The notes beneath the pieces are model-generated. The model saw nothing but the letters and a program-made list of their open reading frames with translations, was not told the origin of the DNA and made no database searches. The position numbers and the translations under genes were made by a program. From NCBI GenBank assembly GCA_003161495.1, contig PMOP01000483.1, forward strand, positions 1,293 to 15,593: DNA of 14,301 nt. Direction: 5' to 3'. Numbering within the stretch: position 1 is the first letter of the stretch; each line of letters opens with the position of its first letter. Below, one piece after another: positions 7,963 to 14,301 of the stretch. This stretch comes from Acidobacteriota bacterium (lineage in GTDB: Bacteria; Acidobacteriota; Terriglobia; Acidiferrales; UBA7541).

Positions 7963-8661
7963 TCATAAAACGCGAAATGTAACCTCTATGGGAACGATGA
8001 CCGCAACGGGTTTGCCATCGGCGCCGTAAGCGGGTTTGAATCTCCACTGCTTCACCGAGTCAATCGCAGCTTCTTCCAAGCTGACCCACGCTCTATCCAA
8101 TGACTGAGGCCCAACAACTCGCTTGTTTGAGGTCGATACCTGCGTGGCATGGACGTACGTGATATTTCCTTCGGTTGTGATGATGCCCTCAAGCACAATA
8201 TTTCCCTCGTATTTCGCCGAGCGCGCTTCCGGTGTGAACTGGGGATCGGGACAATGTGTACACTTCGGGGGAGTCATCCCTGGCACGACATGTCGGATGA
8301 TACCTTCTGGACTGCCAACATGAGCAGGATTTTGCTGTGGATTTGTAACGAACAATTGCGAAATATAGCCCTTCGTTCCGTTTCCGAGTTGCACTTTGTA
8401 GAAGCCCACTTCGTCGTAGATGATCGTGATGGGTTCATCACATTTTACAGTGGCGATTGGTGAAGTCGCGCCGGGAGTACGGAGCACAATAACTTCGGTG
8501 GCTTGAATGCCGCATGAGACCCGGGCACCAGAGGTTTGATCTTTCGACTCGAGCGTTTGTTTATTTGAATCTACTTGACCGGTCAATGAGCTATTTAACG
8601 GTGGGAAAACACTCAGAAGCAACAGTGGCAAGCCCAAAACCGCCCGTGATTGTCTTTGCAT
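7963..8661 (-). CDS. SH3-like domain plus TonB C-terminal domain protein
   Basis: A 232-residue protein with an N-terminal hydrophobic segment (RAVLGLPLLLLSVFPPLNSS) that can be a signal peptide or a signal anchor. Residues about 47-105 look like a bacterial SH3-like domain (VIVLRTPGA, GFYKVQLGNGTKGYISQLFV). A linker contains a CTHC motif (134-137). Residues about 138-230 match the TonB C-terminal domain: TPEARSAKYEGNIVLEGIIT, VSLEEAAIDSVKQWRFKPA and GKPVAVIVPIEVTF. TonB-C normally carries energy to outer-membrane receptors, but the proline-rich spacer and the typical ExbB/ExbD-binding anchor are not evident, so this may not be a true energy transducer. I chose the ATG at 8661, five bases after AAGG; the open frame runs up to 8991 but the extra residues show no domain and would overlap lepA. 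It is convergent with the NHL gene and divergent from lepA. Confidence 0.82.
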   Translation of the reverse strand: MQRQSRAVLGLPLLLLSVFPPLNSSLTGQVDSNKQTLESKDQTSGARVSCGIQATEVIVLRTPGATSPIATVKCDEPITIIYDEVGFYKVQLGNGTKGYISQLFVTNPQQNPAHVGSPEGIIRHVVPGMTPPKCTHCPDPQFTPEARSAKYEGNIVLEGIITTEGNITYVHATQVSTSNKRVVGPQSLDRAWVSLEEAAIDSVKQWRFKPAYGADGKPVAVIVPIEVTFRVL

Positions 8662-8663
8662 CT

Positions 8664-8719
8664 TCACCTTAATACTGTGGATTCTGCGACAGAATACCCC
8701 GGCCTCCTTGTAACTACAA
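8664..8719 (-). promoter_or_regulatory. possible promoter with overlapping palindrome, SH3/TonB-C gene
   Basis: On the minus strand, TTGTAG (8719-8714) and TATTCT (8696-8691) are 17 bases apart, followed by a leader of about 23 bases with AAGGTGA (8670-8664) before the ATG at 8661. A perfect palindrome, ATTCTG-CGA-CAGAAT (8681-8695), covers the -10 and the expected transcription start, where a repressor would block transcription. The -35 is weak (three of six), so the promoter call is tentative. Confidence 0.4.
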
Positions 8720-8981
8720 TGGCCGACAGCTCTAGTTAGGTAACCACAGCAACGGAAACTAGTCGGTTCCAGACTTCGCCGCGCCGCTTCCTGACTGCCG
8801 ACTCTTGTGGCACACTGAATTGTTACGGAGCGGTTCAAGAATCCTGCTGGGCATCGAGCTGTTACACTTCTGCCCGGAAATCGCTTCGGACAGGAGACAT
8901 TTACCGGTGTGCGGGCGCGAGTTGTCCACCTTGGGTGGACAGGCCGCCTGAATGCAAGACCGAGCGCCGGCAGGCTGACTG
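8720..8981. other. lepA leader region
   Basis: This is the lepA-side part of a 320-base gap between the divergent TonB-C and lepA genes. It holds no open frame with family resemblance. The clear element is the hairpin at 8923-8941. A weak AGG stands seven bases before the lepA ATG. I could not pick out a confident plus-strand promoter. Confidence 0.5.
8923..8941 (+). promoter_or_regulatory. stem-loop in the lepA leader
   Basis: TGTCCACC (8923-8930) and GGTGGACA (8934-8941) form a perfect eight-base stem closed by a TTG loop, 40 bases before the lepA start. It is not followed by a T-run. It could be a leader structure affecting translation or an operator; the sequence alone does not decide. 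Confidence 0.45.
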
Positions 8982-10790
8982 ATGGACCCACGTTTCGTCC
9001 GCAATTTTTGCATTATCGCGCATATTGATCACGGCAAGTCCACGCTCGCCGACCGCCTGCTCGAGCTTACAGGCGCGCTCAGCCAGCGCGAGATGAGCGC
9101 GCAGGTGCTTGACTCGATGGACCTCGAGCGCGAGCGCGGCATCACGATCAAGGCCAAGAGCATTCGCCTTCATTACAAGGCGAAGGATGGAAACGAATAC
9201 CAGCTCAACTTGATCGACACGCCCGGCCACGTGGATTTTTCCTACGAAGTTTCGCGCGCGCTTTCCGCGTGCGAAGGCGCGCTGCTCGTGGTCGATGCGA
9301 GCCAGGGCGTCGAGGCGCAGACCGTCGCCAACACGTTTCTCGCGGCGCAGCACAATCTCACCATCATTCCCGTCATCAACAAGATCGATCTTCCAGCCGC
9401 GCAGCCCGAGCAAGCGAAGGAGCAGATCGAAAACGTTCTGGCGATTCCAGCGTCCGACGCGCTCCTGATCAGCGCCAAAAGCGGCATCGGCGTGGACTCC
9501 GTGTTGGAAGCGGTCGTGGCGCGAATTCCTCCGCCCACCGGCAGTTCGGACGCGCCGCTGCAAGCGCTGATTTTCGATTCCTGGTTCGATGCGTTTCGCG
9601 GCGCGGTGGTTCTGGTGCGCGTGATGAACGGCCGGATCACGAAGCACATGAAAATTCGGCTTTGTTTTAACGACCAGGTGTATGAAGTCGAAGCGCTGGG
9701 CGCGCTCACTCCAAAGCCCGTGGTGCTCGAAGAACTGGCCGCGGGAGACGTGGGCTTCGTCGTCGCCAATATCAAGCAGGTGGCCGATGCGCGCATGGGC
9801 GATACCATTATCGAGGCCGCGCGGCCCGCTCCGCAGCTTCCCGGATTTGAAGCAACCAAGCCCATGGTGTTTGCGGGCCTGTTTCCCGTGCTGGCAAGCG
9901 ATTACGAAAATTTGCGCGACGCACTCGGGAAATTGCAGCTCAACGACGCGGCTTTTTTCTATGAGCCGGAAAATTCCGTGGCGCTCGGTTTCGGTTTCCG
10001 TTGCGGATTTCTCGGCCTGCTGCACATGGAGATTGCCCAGGAGCGCCTGGAGCGCGAATTTAACATCAACCTCATCACCACCGCGCCGAGCGTGCGTTAC
10101 CGCATCACGACAACCGCCGGTGACGTTGTCGAAGTGGACAGCCCCACAAAATTTCCGCCGCCTAACGAAATGGCCAAGATCGAAGAGCCGGTGATCACGG
10201 CGATGATTATCACGGCCGAGGAATCGGTCGGCGGGATTTTGCAGCTGTGCGAGGAAAAACGCGGCGTGCAGAAAAATTTCGAGTATCTTTCGCCGCAACG
10301 CGTGATGCTGACCTACGAGATGCCGCTAAACGAAATCGTGCTCGATTTTTACGACCGGCTGAAGAGCGCGTCGCGCGGGTACGCGTCGCTCGACTACCAC
10401 CTGGCGGGCTACAAGGAAGCCGACCTCGTGAAGATGGACATACTGATCGCGGGCGAGCCGGTCGACGCGCTGGCGCTCGTTTGCCATCGCGAATTTTCCT
10501 ACGAGCGCGGGCGCGAACTCGTCGCGCGCTTGCGCAAGCTGATCCCCCGCCAGATGTTTGAAGTGCCGATCCAGGCGGCCATCGGCAGCCGCGTGATCGC
10601 GCGCGAAACCGTCGCCGCGATCCGCAAGAATGTCCTCGCCAAGTGCTACGGCGGAGACATCTCGCGCAAACGCAAATTGCTCGAGAAACAAAAAGAAGGA
10701 AAGAAACGCATGAAGCGCGTGGGCCGCGTGGATATCCCGCAGGAAGCGTTCCTCGCCGTGCTGAAAGTTGCCAGCACTTCCGACGAATAA
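8982..10790 (+). CDS. lepA: elongation factor 4 (LepA), back-translocating ribosomal GTPase
   Basis: A 602-residue translational GTPase of the expected full length. The G domain shows all five motifs: G1 AHIDHGKS (13-20), G2 in [10 protein letters not shown] (T55), G3 DTPGH (79-83), G4 NKID (133-136) and G5 SAK (164-166). EF-Tu-like domain 2 and EF-G-like domains III and V follow (for example [20 protein letters not shown]). The LepA-specific C-terminal domain ends in [20 protein letters not shown] and [14 protein letters not shown], which separates it from EF-G, BipA and TetM. LepA binds the ribosome and the inner membrane and acts on initiation or stalled elongation complexes. The N-terminus [20 protein letters not shown] agrees with orthologues, fixing the start. 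A small antitoxin-like gene follows 17 bases after the stop. The usual partner lepB (signal peptidase) is not adjacent. Confidence 0.98.
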   Translation: MDPRFVRNFCIIAHIDHGKSTLADRLLELTGALSQREMSAQVLDSMDLERERGITIKAKSIRLHYKAKDGNEYQLNLIDTPGHVDFSYEVSRALSACEGALLVVDASQGVEAQTVANTFLAAQHNLTIIPVINKIDLPAAQPEQAKEQIENVLAIPASDALLISAKSGIGVDSVLEAVVARIPPPTGSSDAPLQALIFDSWFDAFRGAVVLVRVMNGRITKHMKIRLCFNDQVYEVEALGALTPKPVVLEELAAGDVGFVVANIKQVADARMGDTIIEAARPAPQLPGFEATKPMVFAGLFPVLASDYENLRDALGKLQLNDAAFFYEPENSVALGFGFRCGFLGLLHMEIAQERLEREFNINLITTAPSVRYRITTTAGDVVEVDSPTKFPPPNEMAKIEEPVITAMIITAEESVGGILQLCEEKRGVQKNFEYLSPQRVMLTYEMPLNEIVLDFYDRLKSASRGYASLDYHLAGYKEADLVKMDILIAGEPVDALALVCHREFSYERGRELVARLRKLIPRQMFEVPIQAAIGSRVIARETVAAIRKNVLAKCYGGDISRKRKLLEKQKEGKKRMKRVGRVDIPQEAFLAVLKVASTSDE

Positions 10791-10807
10791 TGCGGCTACC
10801 TTAATTT

Positions 10808-11017
10808 ATGAAATCCACTTTTAAGCCGAAGAAGTTCGTTACGAATCGCCGCGGAAAGAATATCGGCGTAGTCCTTTCCATCAAGGAATATAATTCGCTT
10901 TTGTCGAGCGCCGAAGAGCTGGAATCGATTCGCGCGTATGATGCGGCAAAAGCATCCGGCGACGAAGCCGTTCCATTTCAAAAAACCGCACAGAAAAGTG
11001 CACGCTTGCGCAAGTAA
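10808..11017 (+). CDS. Phd/YefM-like antitoxin, solitary
   Basis: A 69-residue protein, MKSTFKPKKFVTNRRGKNIG at the N-terminus, then VVLSIKEYNSLLSSAEELES and IRAYDAAKASGDEAVPFQKT. The pattern 'F(V/I)T-x-x-x-G-K-x-x-x-V-V-L-x-I-x-EY-x-x-LL-x-x-x-E-(D/E)-L' followed by 'I-R-x-YD-x-AKASG(D/E)EA-(V/I)-PF' is what I know from short Phd/YefM-type antitoxins that pair with RelE/ParE-like toxins. The N-terminal half binds DNA and the C-terminal half neutralises the toxin. No toxin gene follows: the stop is only about 24 bases before the 11041 hairpin and the next gene is convergent xseA. There is no clear ribosome site (TAATTT before the ATG), so it may depend on read-through from lepA, which ends 17 bases upstream. 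Base composition is lower in G+C than lepA. The assignment rests on short sequence similarity. Confidence 0.7.
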   Translation: MKSTFKPKKFVTNRRGKNIGVVLSIKEYNSLLSSAEELESIRAYDAAKASGDEAVPFQKTAQKSARLRK

Positions 11018-11040
11018 GTAATCCCGTCCTCAATTCCCTT

Positions 11041-11115
11041 CTCTGCGCCCCCTCTGTGTTCTCTGTGTTAATTTCCGAAAAGCGTTCAACACAGAGAACA
11101 CAGAGGAGCGCAGAG
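11041..11115. terminator. long intergenic hairpin of the CTCTGTGTTCTCTGTG repeat type
   Basis: CTCTGCG at 11041 through TCTGTGTT (to about 11069) pairs with 11087-11115 over some 28 positions with one bulged base and one mismatch. The loop, about 17 bases, is centred on ATTTCCGAAAAGCG. Both arms contain TCTGTGTTCTCTGTGTT. It lies exactly between the convergent antitoxin and xseA genes and so is well placed as a two-way transcription terminator, though it lacks a T-run. From memory, imperfect hairpins built of CTCTGTG words recur between genes in many soil-bacterial genomes, so this is probably one copy of a dispersed repeat. Confidence 0.75.
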
Positions 11116-11143
11116 AGAAACCTTTGAGAAATACCGGGGAGAA

Positions 11144-12523
11144 TTATGATTTCGGAATTTCACGAGTGCGGATTTCCGCGCCGAGGCTGCCGCTTGCGAG
11201 TTGCACTTTGACCTCCGCGCCGACAGAAACCTGGTCGGCGGCGCTGACCACGTTTCCCGCGGCGTCGGTGCAGATGGCATAGCCGCGCTGCAGGACGCGC
11301 AGCGGGCTGCGCTCGTCCAGCTGCACGCGCAGGCGTTCCAATCGCTGTCTTTTTCCCACGAGGAAGCGTTCCATCCGCATGCCGAGTTCCGCCGAACGCT
11401 GCACGAGGCGCAAGCCAAGCGTGCGGATGCGCGCGCGCAGGTCGAACGACGCGATGCGCGTTGCGGCAATCGTGTAACGGTGGCGCAGGCGCTCGATGCG
11501 GCCTTCCAGCGCGACGCCGAGCCGCGAGGTGAGCTCATCCGTCTGTTGCCGGTGACGGCGCAGCAAATCTTCCAGGCGCCGAAATCCGATGTGCGTCGTG
11601 AGCGCTCGCAGGTGATGCCGCCACTCGAGCAGGATATACTGCATACGCTGCGAAATTTTGTGTTCCAGTTCGCCGAGATGCCTTTGAAATTCCTGGCGCG
11701 ATTTCACGACAATTTCGGCCGCTGCGGAAGGCGTCGATGCGCGCACGTCCGCCACAAAGTCCGCGATCGTGAAATCGGTTTCGTGCCCCACGCCGCTCAC
11801 GATCGGGATCGTGCATGCGGCAATGGAACGCGCCACGACTTCCTCGTTGAACGCCCAGAGATCTTCGATCGAGCCGCCGCCGCGAGCCAGCAGAATGACG
11901 TCCACCGATTGTTTGCGATTGAAATATTTCAGCGCCGCGGCGATCTCTTCCGCCGCGCCGTCGCCCTGCACGCGCACGGGATAAACGATGAGGTGCAGAT
12001 TCGCAAATCGCCGCCGCAAAATGCGAATAATATCGCGCACGGCCGCGCCTCTGGGCGAGGTAACGACGCCGATGCGCCGCGGCAGCATGGGCAGCGGCTT
12101 CTTGCGCGCTTCGTCGAAAAGTCCCTCGGCGTCGAGACGCTTCTTGAGCTGCTCGAACGCCAGTTGCAGCGCGCCCACTCCGGACGGCTCGATGTGCTCC
12201 ACGTAAATCTGATATTCGCCGCGCGGCTCGTACACGCTGATCGATCCGCGCACGATGATTTTCAATCCGTCTTCAGGCCGGAATTTCAGCCGCATCGCCT
12301 GCGTGCGAAAGCACACGCAGCGCACCTGCGCCTTGGCATCCTTGAGAGTGAAATAGAGATGCCCGGACTGCGCGGGGCGATAGTTGGAGACTTCGCCTTC
12401 AACCCACAAATTGGAGAATTGCGAGGTGAGCACGCCGCTGATTCGCGCCGTCAACTCCGCCACGCTCCAGATTTTTCGCTCCGGCGCGAGATTCAGCTCG
12501 AATTGTTTTACCTTTTCAGCCAT
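11144..12523 (-). CDS. xseA: exodeoxyribonuclease VII large subunit
   Basis: A 459-residue protein starting MAEKVKQFELNLAPERKIWS. Residues about 17-113 are the N-terminal OB-fold (SVAELTARISGVL, LWVEGEVSNYR, HLYFTLKDAKAQVRCVCF) that binds single-stranded DNA. The catalytic domain shows family signatures: PRRIGVVTSPRGAAVRDI (148-165), LLARGGGSIEDLWAFN (211-226), SGVGHETDFTIADFVAD (243-259) and RASTPSAAAE (261-270). A long helical region, rich in Arg and Leu, follows (about 275-400), then the C-terminal LQRGYAI segment. With the small subunit XseB it degrades single-stranded DNA to oligonucleotides in recombination and mismatch repair. xseB, usually next to xseA, is not in this window. The ATG at 12523 lies within the end of the DUF2905 gene (16-base overlap, another frame), and only a weak GGTG precedes it, so translation is probably coupled. 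The frame stays open upstream to 12796, but that part only shadows the DUF2905 gene. Confidence 0.96.
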   Translation of the reverse strand: MAEKVKQFELNLAPERKIWSVAELTARISGVLTSQFSNLWVEGEVSNYRPAQSGHLYFTLKDAKAQVRCVCFRTQAMRLKFRPEDGLKIIVRGSISVYEPRGEYQIYVEHIEPSGVGALQLAFEQLKKRLDAEGLFDEARKKPLPMLPRRIGVVTSPRGAAVRDIIRILRRRFANLHLIVYPVRVQGDGAAEEIAAALKYFNRKQSVDVILLARGGGSIEDLWAFNEEVVARSIAACTIPIVSGVGHETDFTIADFVADVRASTPSAAAEIVVKSRQEFQRHLGELEHKISQRMQYILLEWRHHLRALTTHIGFRRLEDLLRRHRQQTDELTSRLGVALEGRIERLRHRYTIAATRIASFDLRARIRTLGLRLVQRSAELGMRMERFLVGKRQRLERLRVQLDERSPLRVLQRGYAICTDAAGNVVSAADQVSVGAEVKVQLASGSLGAEIRTREIPKS

Positions 12524-12750
12524 TGCACCAGCCGCAGAATCAGCGTAAACGCCACGCTCAGCAGGATACACGTCACCACGGGAAAATAAAACGATCCATG
12601 TTTTCCCTGGTGGACGATGTCGCCCGGCAGGCGCCCAAGCCGCAACGGAAAACCTCCGCGGCGCGCAGCCAGCCACACGAGCGCGCCAACCGCGGCCAGC
12701 GCCGCGCCCGCGAAGACCATCATTCGCCCGAGTTCGCGCAGGGGTTCCAC
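12508..12750 (-). CDS. small two-helix membrane protein, DUF2905 family
   Basis: An 80-residue protein with two hydrophobic helices, about residues 10-30 (MMVFAGAALAAVGALVWL) and 56-76 (FPVVTCILLSVAFTLILRL). Between them is RRGGFPLRLGRLPGDIVHQG and then GSFYFPVVTC. The 'LGRLPGDI ... FYFP..TC.L.S' pattern is the signature of the DUF2905 family of inner-membrane proteins of unknown function. The start is a GTG at 12750, chosen because PLRELGRMM matches the family's usual N-terminus; the ATG codons at 12723 or 12720 would remove that part. Its end overlaps the xseA start by 16 bases, so the two genes form a transcription unit. Why a membrane protein should be tied to a nuclease subunit is not apparent; the neighbourhood may just reflect an old cluster. 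Confidence 0.88.
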   Translation of the reverse strand: MEPLRELGRMMVFAGAALAAVGALVWLAARRGGFPLRLGRLPGDIVHQGKHGSFYFPVVTCILLSVAFTLILRLVQWLKR

Positions 12751-12915
12751 CAGCTTTAATTCTACCTAAATTCCCAGTCACGCAACCACATGCCACGAAG
12801 AAGCGTGTCGGGTCTGTTCCCGAACGGTCCTATCCTGCTGGAGAAGGTATCGCACCAAGAGGAAAAGCAAAATTGTGACAATGCAAATACAGCAGATGCA
12901 TGTTTCGCGGCGCGG

Positions 12916-12937
12916 ATTATTAAACTGTTCTAATAAT
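12916..12937. promoter_or_regulatory. AT-rich inverted repeat between divergent genes
   Basis: ATTATTA (12916-12922) and TAATAAT (12931-12937) are a perfect seven-base inverted repeat around AACTGTTC, in the 264-base gap between the DUF2905-xseA unit and the diguanylate cyclase gene. It lies about 80 bases before the cyclase ATG and is the most AT-rich spot of the gap, so it could be an operator or part of a promoter. I found no convincing -35/-10 pair to anchor it. Confidence 0.3.
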
Positions 12938-13014
12938 TATTCACATGTCTCATACCGTACATTCAGCTAAACGAACAATGTGATGGAATAGCATTCCTGG
13001 GAATAACGAAAAAC

Positions 13015-14301
13015 ATGACGAACACAAAAGCATCACCCCACAGGATATTGCTGCTCTCCAACGATCCCGCTATCGCCAAATCGATTTGCGCCGCGCTGAT
13101 AGACGCAGGCAATCAACAGTTCGAGGTGGAATGGGTTCACCAACTGGCCGAGGGCAGTGAGCGGCTGCGCAAGGAAAAAAATATTGCCGCGGTCTTGCTG
13201 GAATTGGACCTGCCTGATAGCCAGGGCCTGAATACCTTCGAGCAGTTGTTCGTGGTGGCGCCCAACATTCCGATGTTGATCATCCTTAGACAGGCGAATG
13301 AAACTCTGGCGAAACAAGCGGTGGAGCGGGGTGCGCAAGACTATATCCTGCCCGATCATTTCAATACCTATTCGCTGACGCGCGCCCTGTGCCATGCGAT
13401 CGAACATAAAGTTGTCGAAGAAGCGCTGTACCAGGAAAAAGAACGCGCCGTGGTTACCCTCAATTCAATTGGCGACGCCGTTCTGTGCACCGATATTTCC
13501 GGCAACGTCACTTATCTCAATCTGGTTGCGGAGAACATGACAGGTTGGCAGCGCGACGAGGCCATCGGCCGCCCTCTGGCTGACGTTTTTAAAATCATCG
13601 ACGGAGAGACACGGCAGACCGCTCGAGATCCCATGGAAATGGCGGTCGATGAAAACAAAACGGTGGGACTGACTTTGAATTGCGTGCTCATCCGTCGTGA
13701 CGGACTGGAATCCGCGATTGAGGATTCCGCCGCTCCGATCCACGACCGCTCCGGCCAAATCACCGGAGCGGTGATCGTCTTTCACGATGTGACCACGGCC
13801 CGGCGCATGGCGATGCAAATGACGTACGCCTCGCAGCACGATCTGATTACCAATCTGCCAAATCGTCTTTTGCTGAAGGACCGAATTGACCAGGCGATTG
13901 CCCTGGCCCATCGCCAGCGCAAATCCATTGCGGTGATCTTCCTCGACCTGGATCGTTTCAAATATATTAACGATTCGCTGGGACATTCCGTCGGCGACAA
14001 AGTCCTTCAATCCGTCTCCAGCAGATTGGTAGCCAGTGTGCGCGCCTCCGACACGGTGAGCCGCCAAGGCGGAGATGAATTCGTGATCCTGCTTTCGGAG
14101 CTTTCTTGCCCGGAAGCGGCGGCGGTGAGTGCCCAAAAAATACTTTTTTTGGTGAACCAGCCTCAATCCATCGAAGGGCACGATATCCATGTCAATGCCA
14201 GTATCGGCATAAGCATTTACCCGGAAGACGGGGAAGATGCGGAAACGCTGATCAAGAACGCGGACATGGCGATGTATAACGCCAAGGAAGACGGGCGCAA
14301 C
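13015..14301 (+). CDS. pseudo-receiver / PAS / GGDEF diguanylate cyclase, N-terminal 429 residues
   Basis: The gene runs off the right edge without a stop. Residues about 10-130 have the fold pattern of a response-regulator receiver (RILLLSNDPAIAKSI, AAVLLELDLPDSQGL, GAQDYI). However, the phosphoacceptor Asp is replaced by Glu (E63), the switch Thr/Ser position by Leu/Arg (91-92) and the conserved Lys by Pro (P113). A PAS domain follows (about 144-265), from NSIGDAVLCTDISGNVTYLN to its C-cap GQITGAVIVFHDVT. The GGDEF domain (about 272-429) is intact: DLITNLPNRLLLKDR, IFLDLDRFKYINDSLGH, the catalytic GGDEF (352-356) and an RxxD inhibitory site (R343, D346). It should make cyclic-di-GMP from two GTP with product inhibition. 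Proteins of this layout often continue into an EAL phosphodiesterase domain, which cannot be checked here. The ATG at 13015 lacks a strong ribosome site; CTGGGAATAACGAAAAAC precedes it. Confidence 0.9.
   Translation, partial: MTNTKASPHRILLLSNDPAIAKSICAALIDAGNQQFEVEWVHQLAEGSERLRKEKNIAAVLLELDLPDSQGLNTFEQLFVVAPNIPMLIILRQANETLAKQAVERGAQDYILPDHFNTYSLTRALCHAIEHKVVEEALYQEKERAVVTLNSIGDAVLCTDISGNVTYLNLVAENMTGWQRDEAIGRPLADVFKIIDGETRQTARDPMEMAVDENKTVGLTLNCVLIRRDGLESAIEDSAAPIHDRSGQITGAVIVFHDVTTARRMAMQMTYASQHDLITNLPNRLLLKDRIDQAIALAHRQRKSIAVIFLDLDRFKYINDSLGHSVGDKVLQSVSSRLVASVRASDTVSRQGGDEFVILLSELSCPEAAAVSAQKILFLVNQPQSIEGHDIHVNASIGISIYPEDGEDAETLIKNADMAMYNAKEDGRN

Noticed and set aside
8662..8991. Upstream extension of the SH3/TonB-C gene to 8991
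   Set aside because: It would place 110 residues without any domain before a clear signal peptide, overlap the lepA start, and ignore the good AAGG ribosome site at 8661.
8901..10298. 465-codon open frame on the minus strand opposite lepA
   Set aside because: It lies antisense to a complete, highly conserved lepA; its product is His/Arg-rich low-complexity sequence with no family resemblance, as expected from a GC-rich shadow frame.
11201..12589. 462-codon open frame on the plus strand opposite xseA
   Set aside because: Antisense shadow of xseA; the product has no recognisable domain and its length follows from the codon bias of xseA.
12524..12796. Upstream extension of xseA by about 91 codons
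   Set aside because: The known N-terminus begins near KIWSVAELT shortly after the ATG at 12523, and the extension is only another frame of the DUF2905 gene.

Overview
The window reads as a moderately GC-rich chromosomal segment, most likely from an Acidobacteriota-type soil bacterium. The support is circumstantial: a secreted NHL-repeat / Hydin-like / Ig-like protein with an internal membrane hairpin, a YVTN beta-propeller next to a planctomycete-type cytochrome c, a signal-peptide protein with a TonB C-terminal domain, and an intergenic CTCTGTGTTCTCTGTG hairpin repeat. These are features I associate with that phylum, but no rRNA or other phylogenetic marker beyond lepA is present. I see no tRNA, rRNA, CRISPR array, insertion sequence or phage gene.

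Layout. 1-2778 (minus): the start of a crotonase-family gene, cut by the window edge, lies directly downstream of a long TPR-GAF-degenerate-GGDEF protein; the two are probably co-transcribed. 2984-4656 (minus): an exported YVTN beta-propeller followed by an exported monohaem cytochrome c, with a good sigma70-like promoter in front. 4657-5573: a 0.9-kb stretch without a convincing gene, holding several inverted repeats. 5574-7928 (plus): a large exported NHL-propeller protein, convergent with 7963-8661 (minus), an SH3-like plus TonB-C protein. 8982-10790 (plus): lepA (elongation factor 4), followed by a small Phd/YefM-like antitoxin without a toxin. A long hairpin at 11041-11115 separates these from the convergent pair DUF2905 membrane protein and xseA (12750-11144, minus), whose reading frames overlap. 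13015-14301 (plus): the N-terminal 429 residues of a pseudo-receiver / PAS / GGDEF diguanylate cyclase that runs off the end.

The most interesting theme is cyclic-di-GMP. At the left is a soluble TPR-GAF protein whose GGDEF domain has lost its active site but keeps an RxxD inhibitory-site motif, so it is a candidate receptor. At the right is a diguanylate cyclase with an intact GGDEF and RxxD site, driven by a receiver domain that has lost its phosphorylation chemistry. The two genes are about 10 kb apart and nothing shows that they are linked. The second theme is cell-envelope proteins with unusual anchoring: an Ig-like domain interrupted by a membrane hairpin, and a TonB-C protein with an SH3-like domain.
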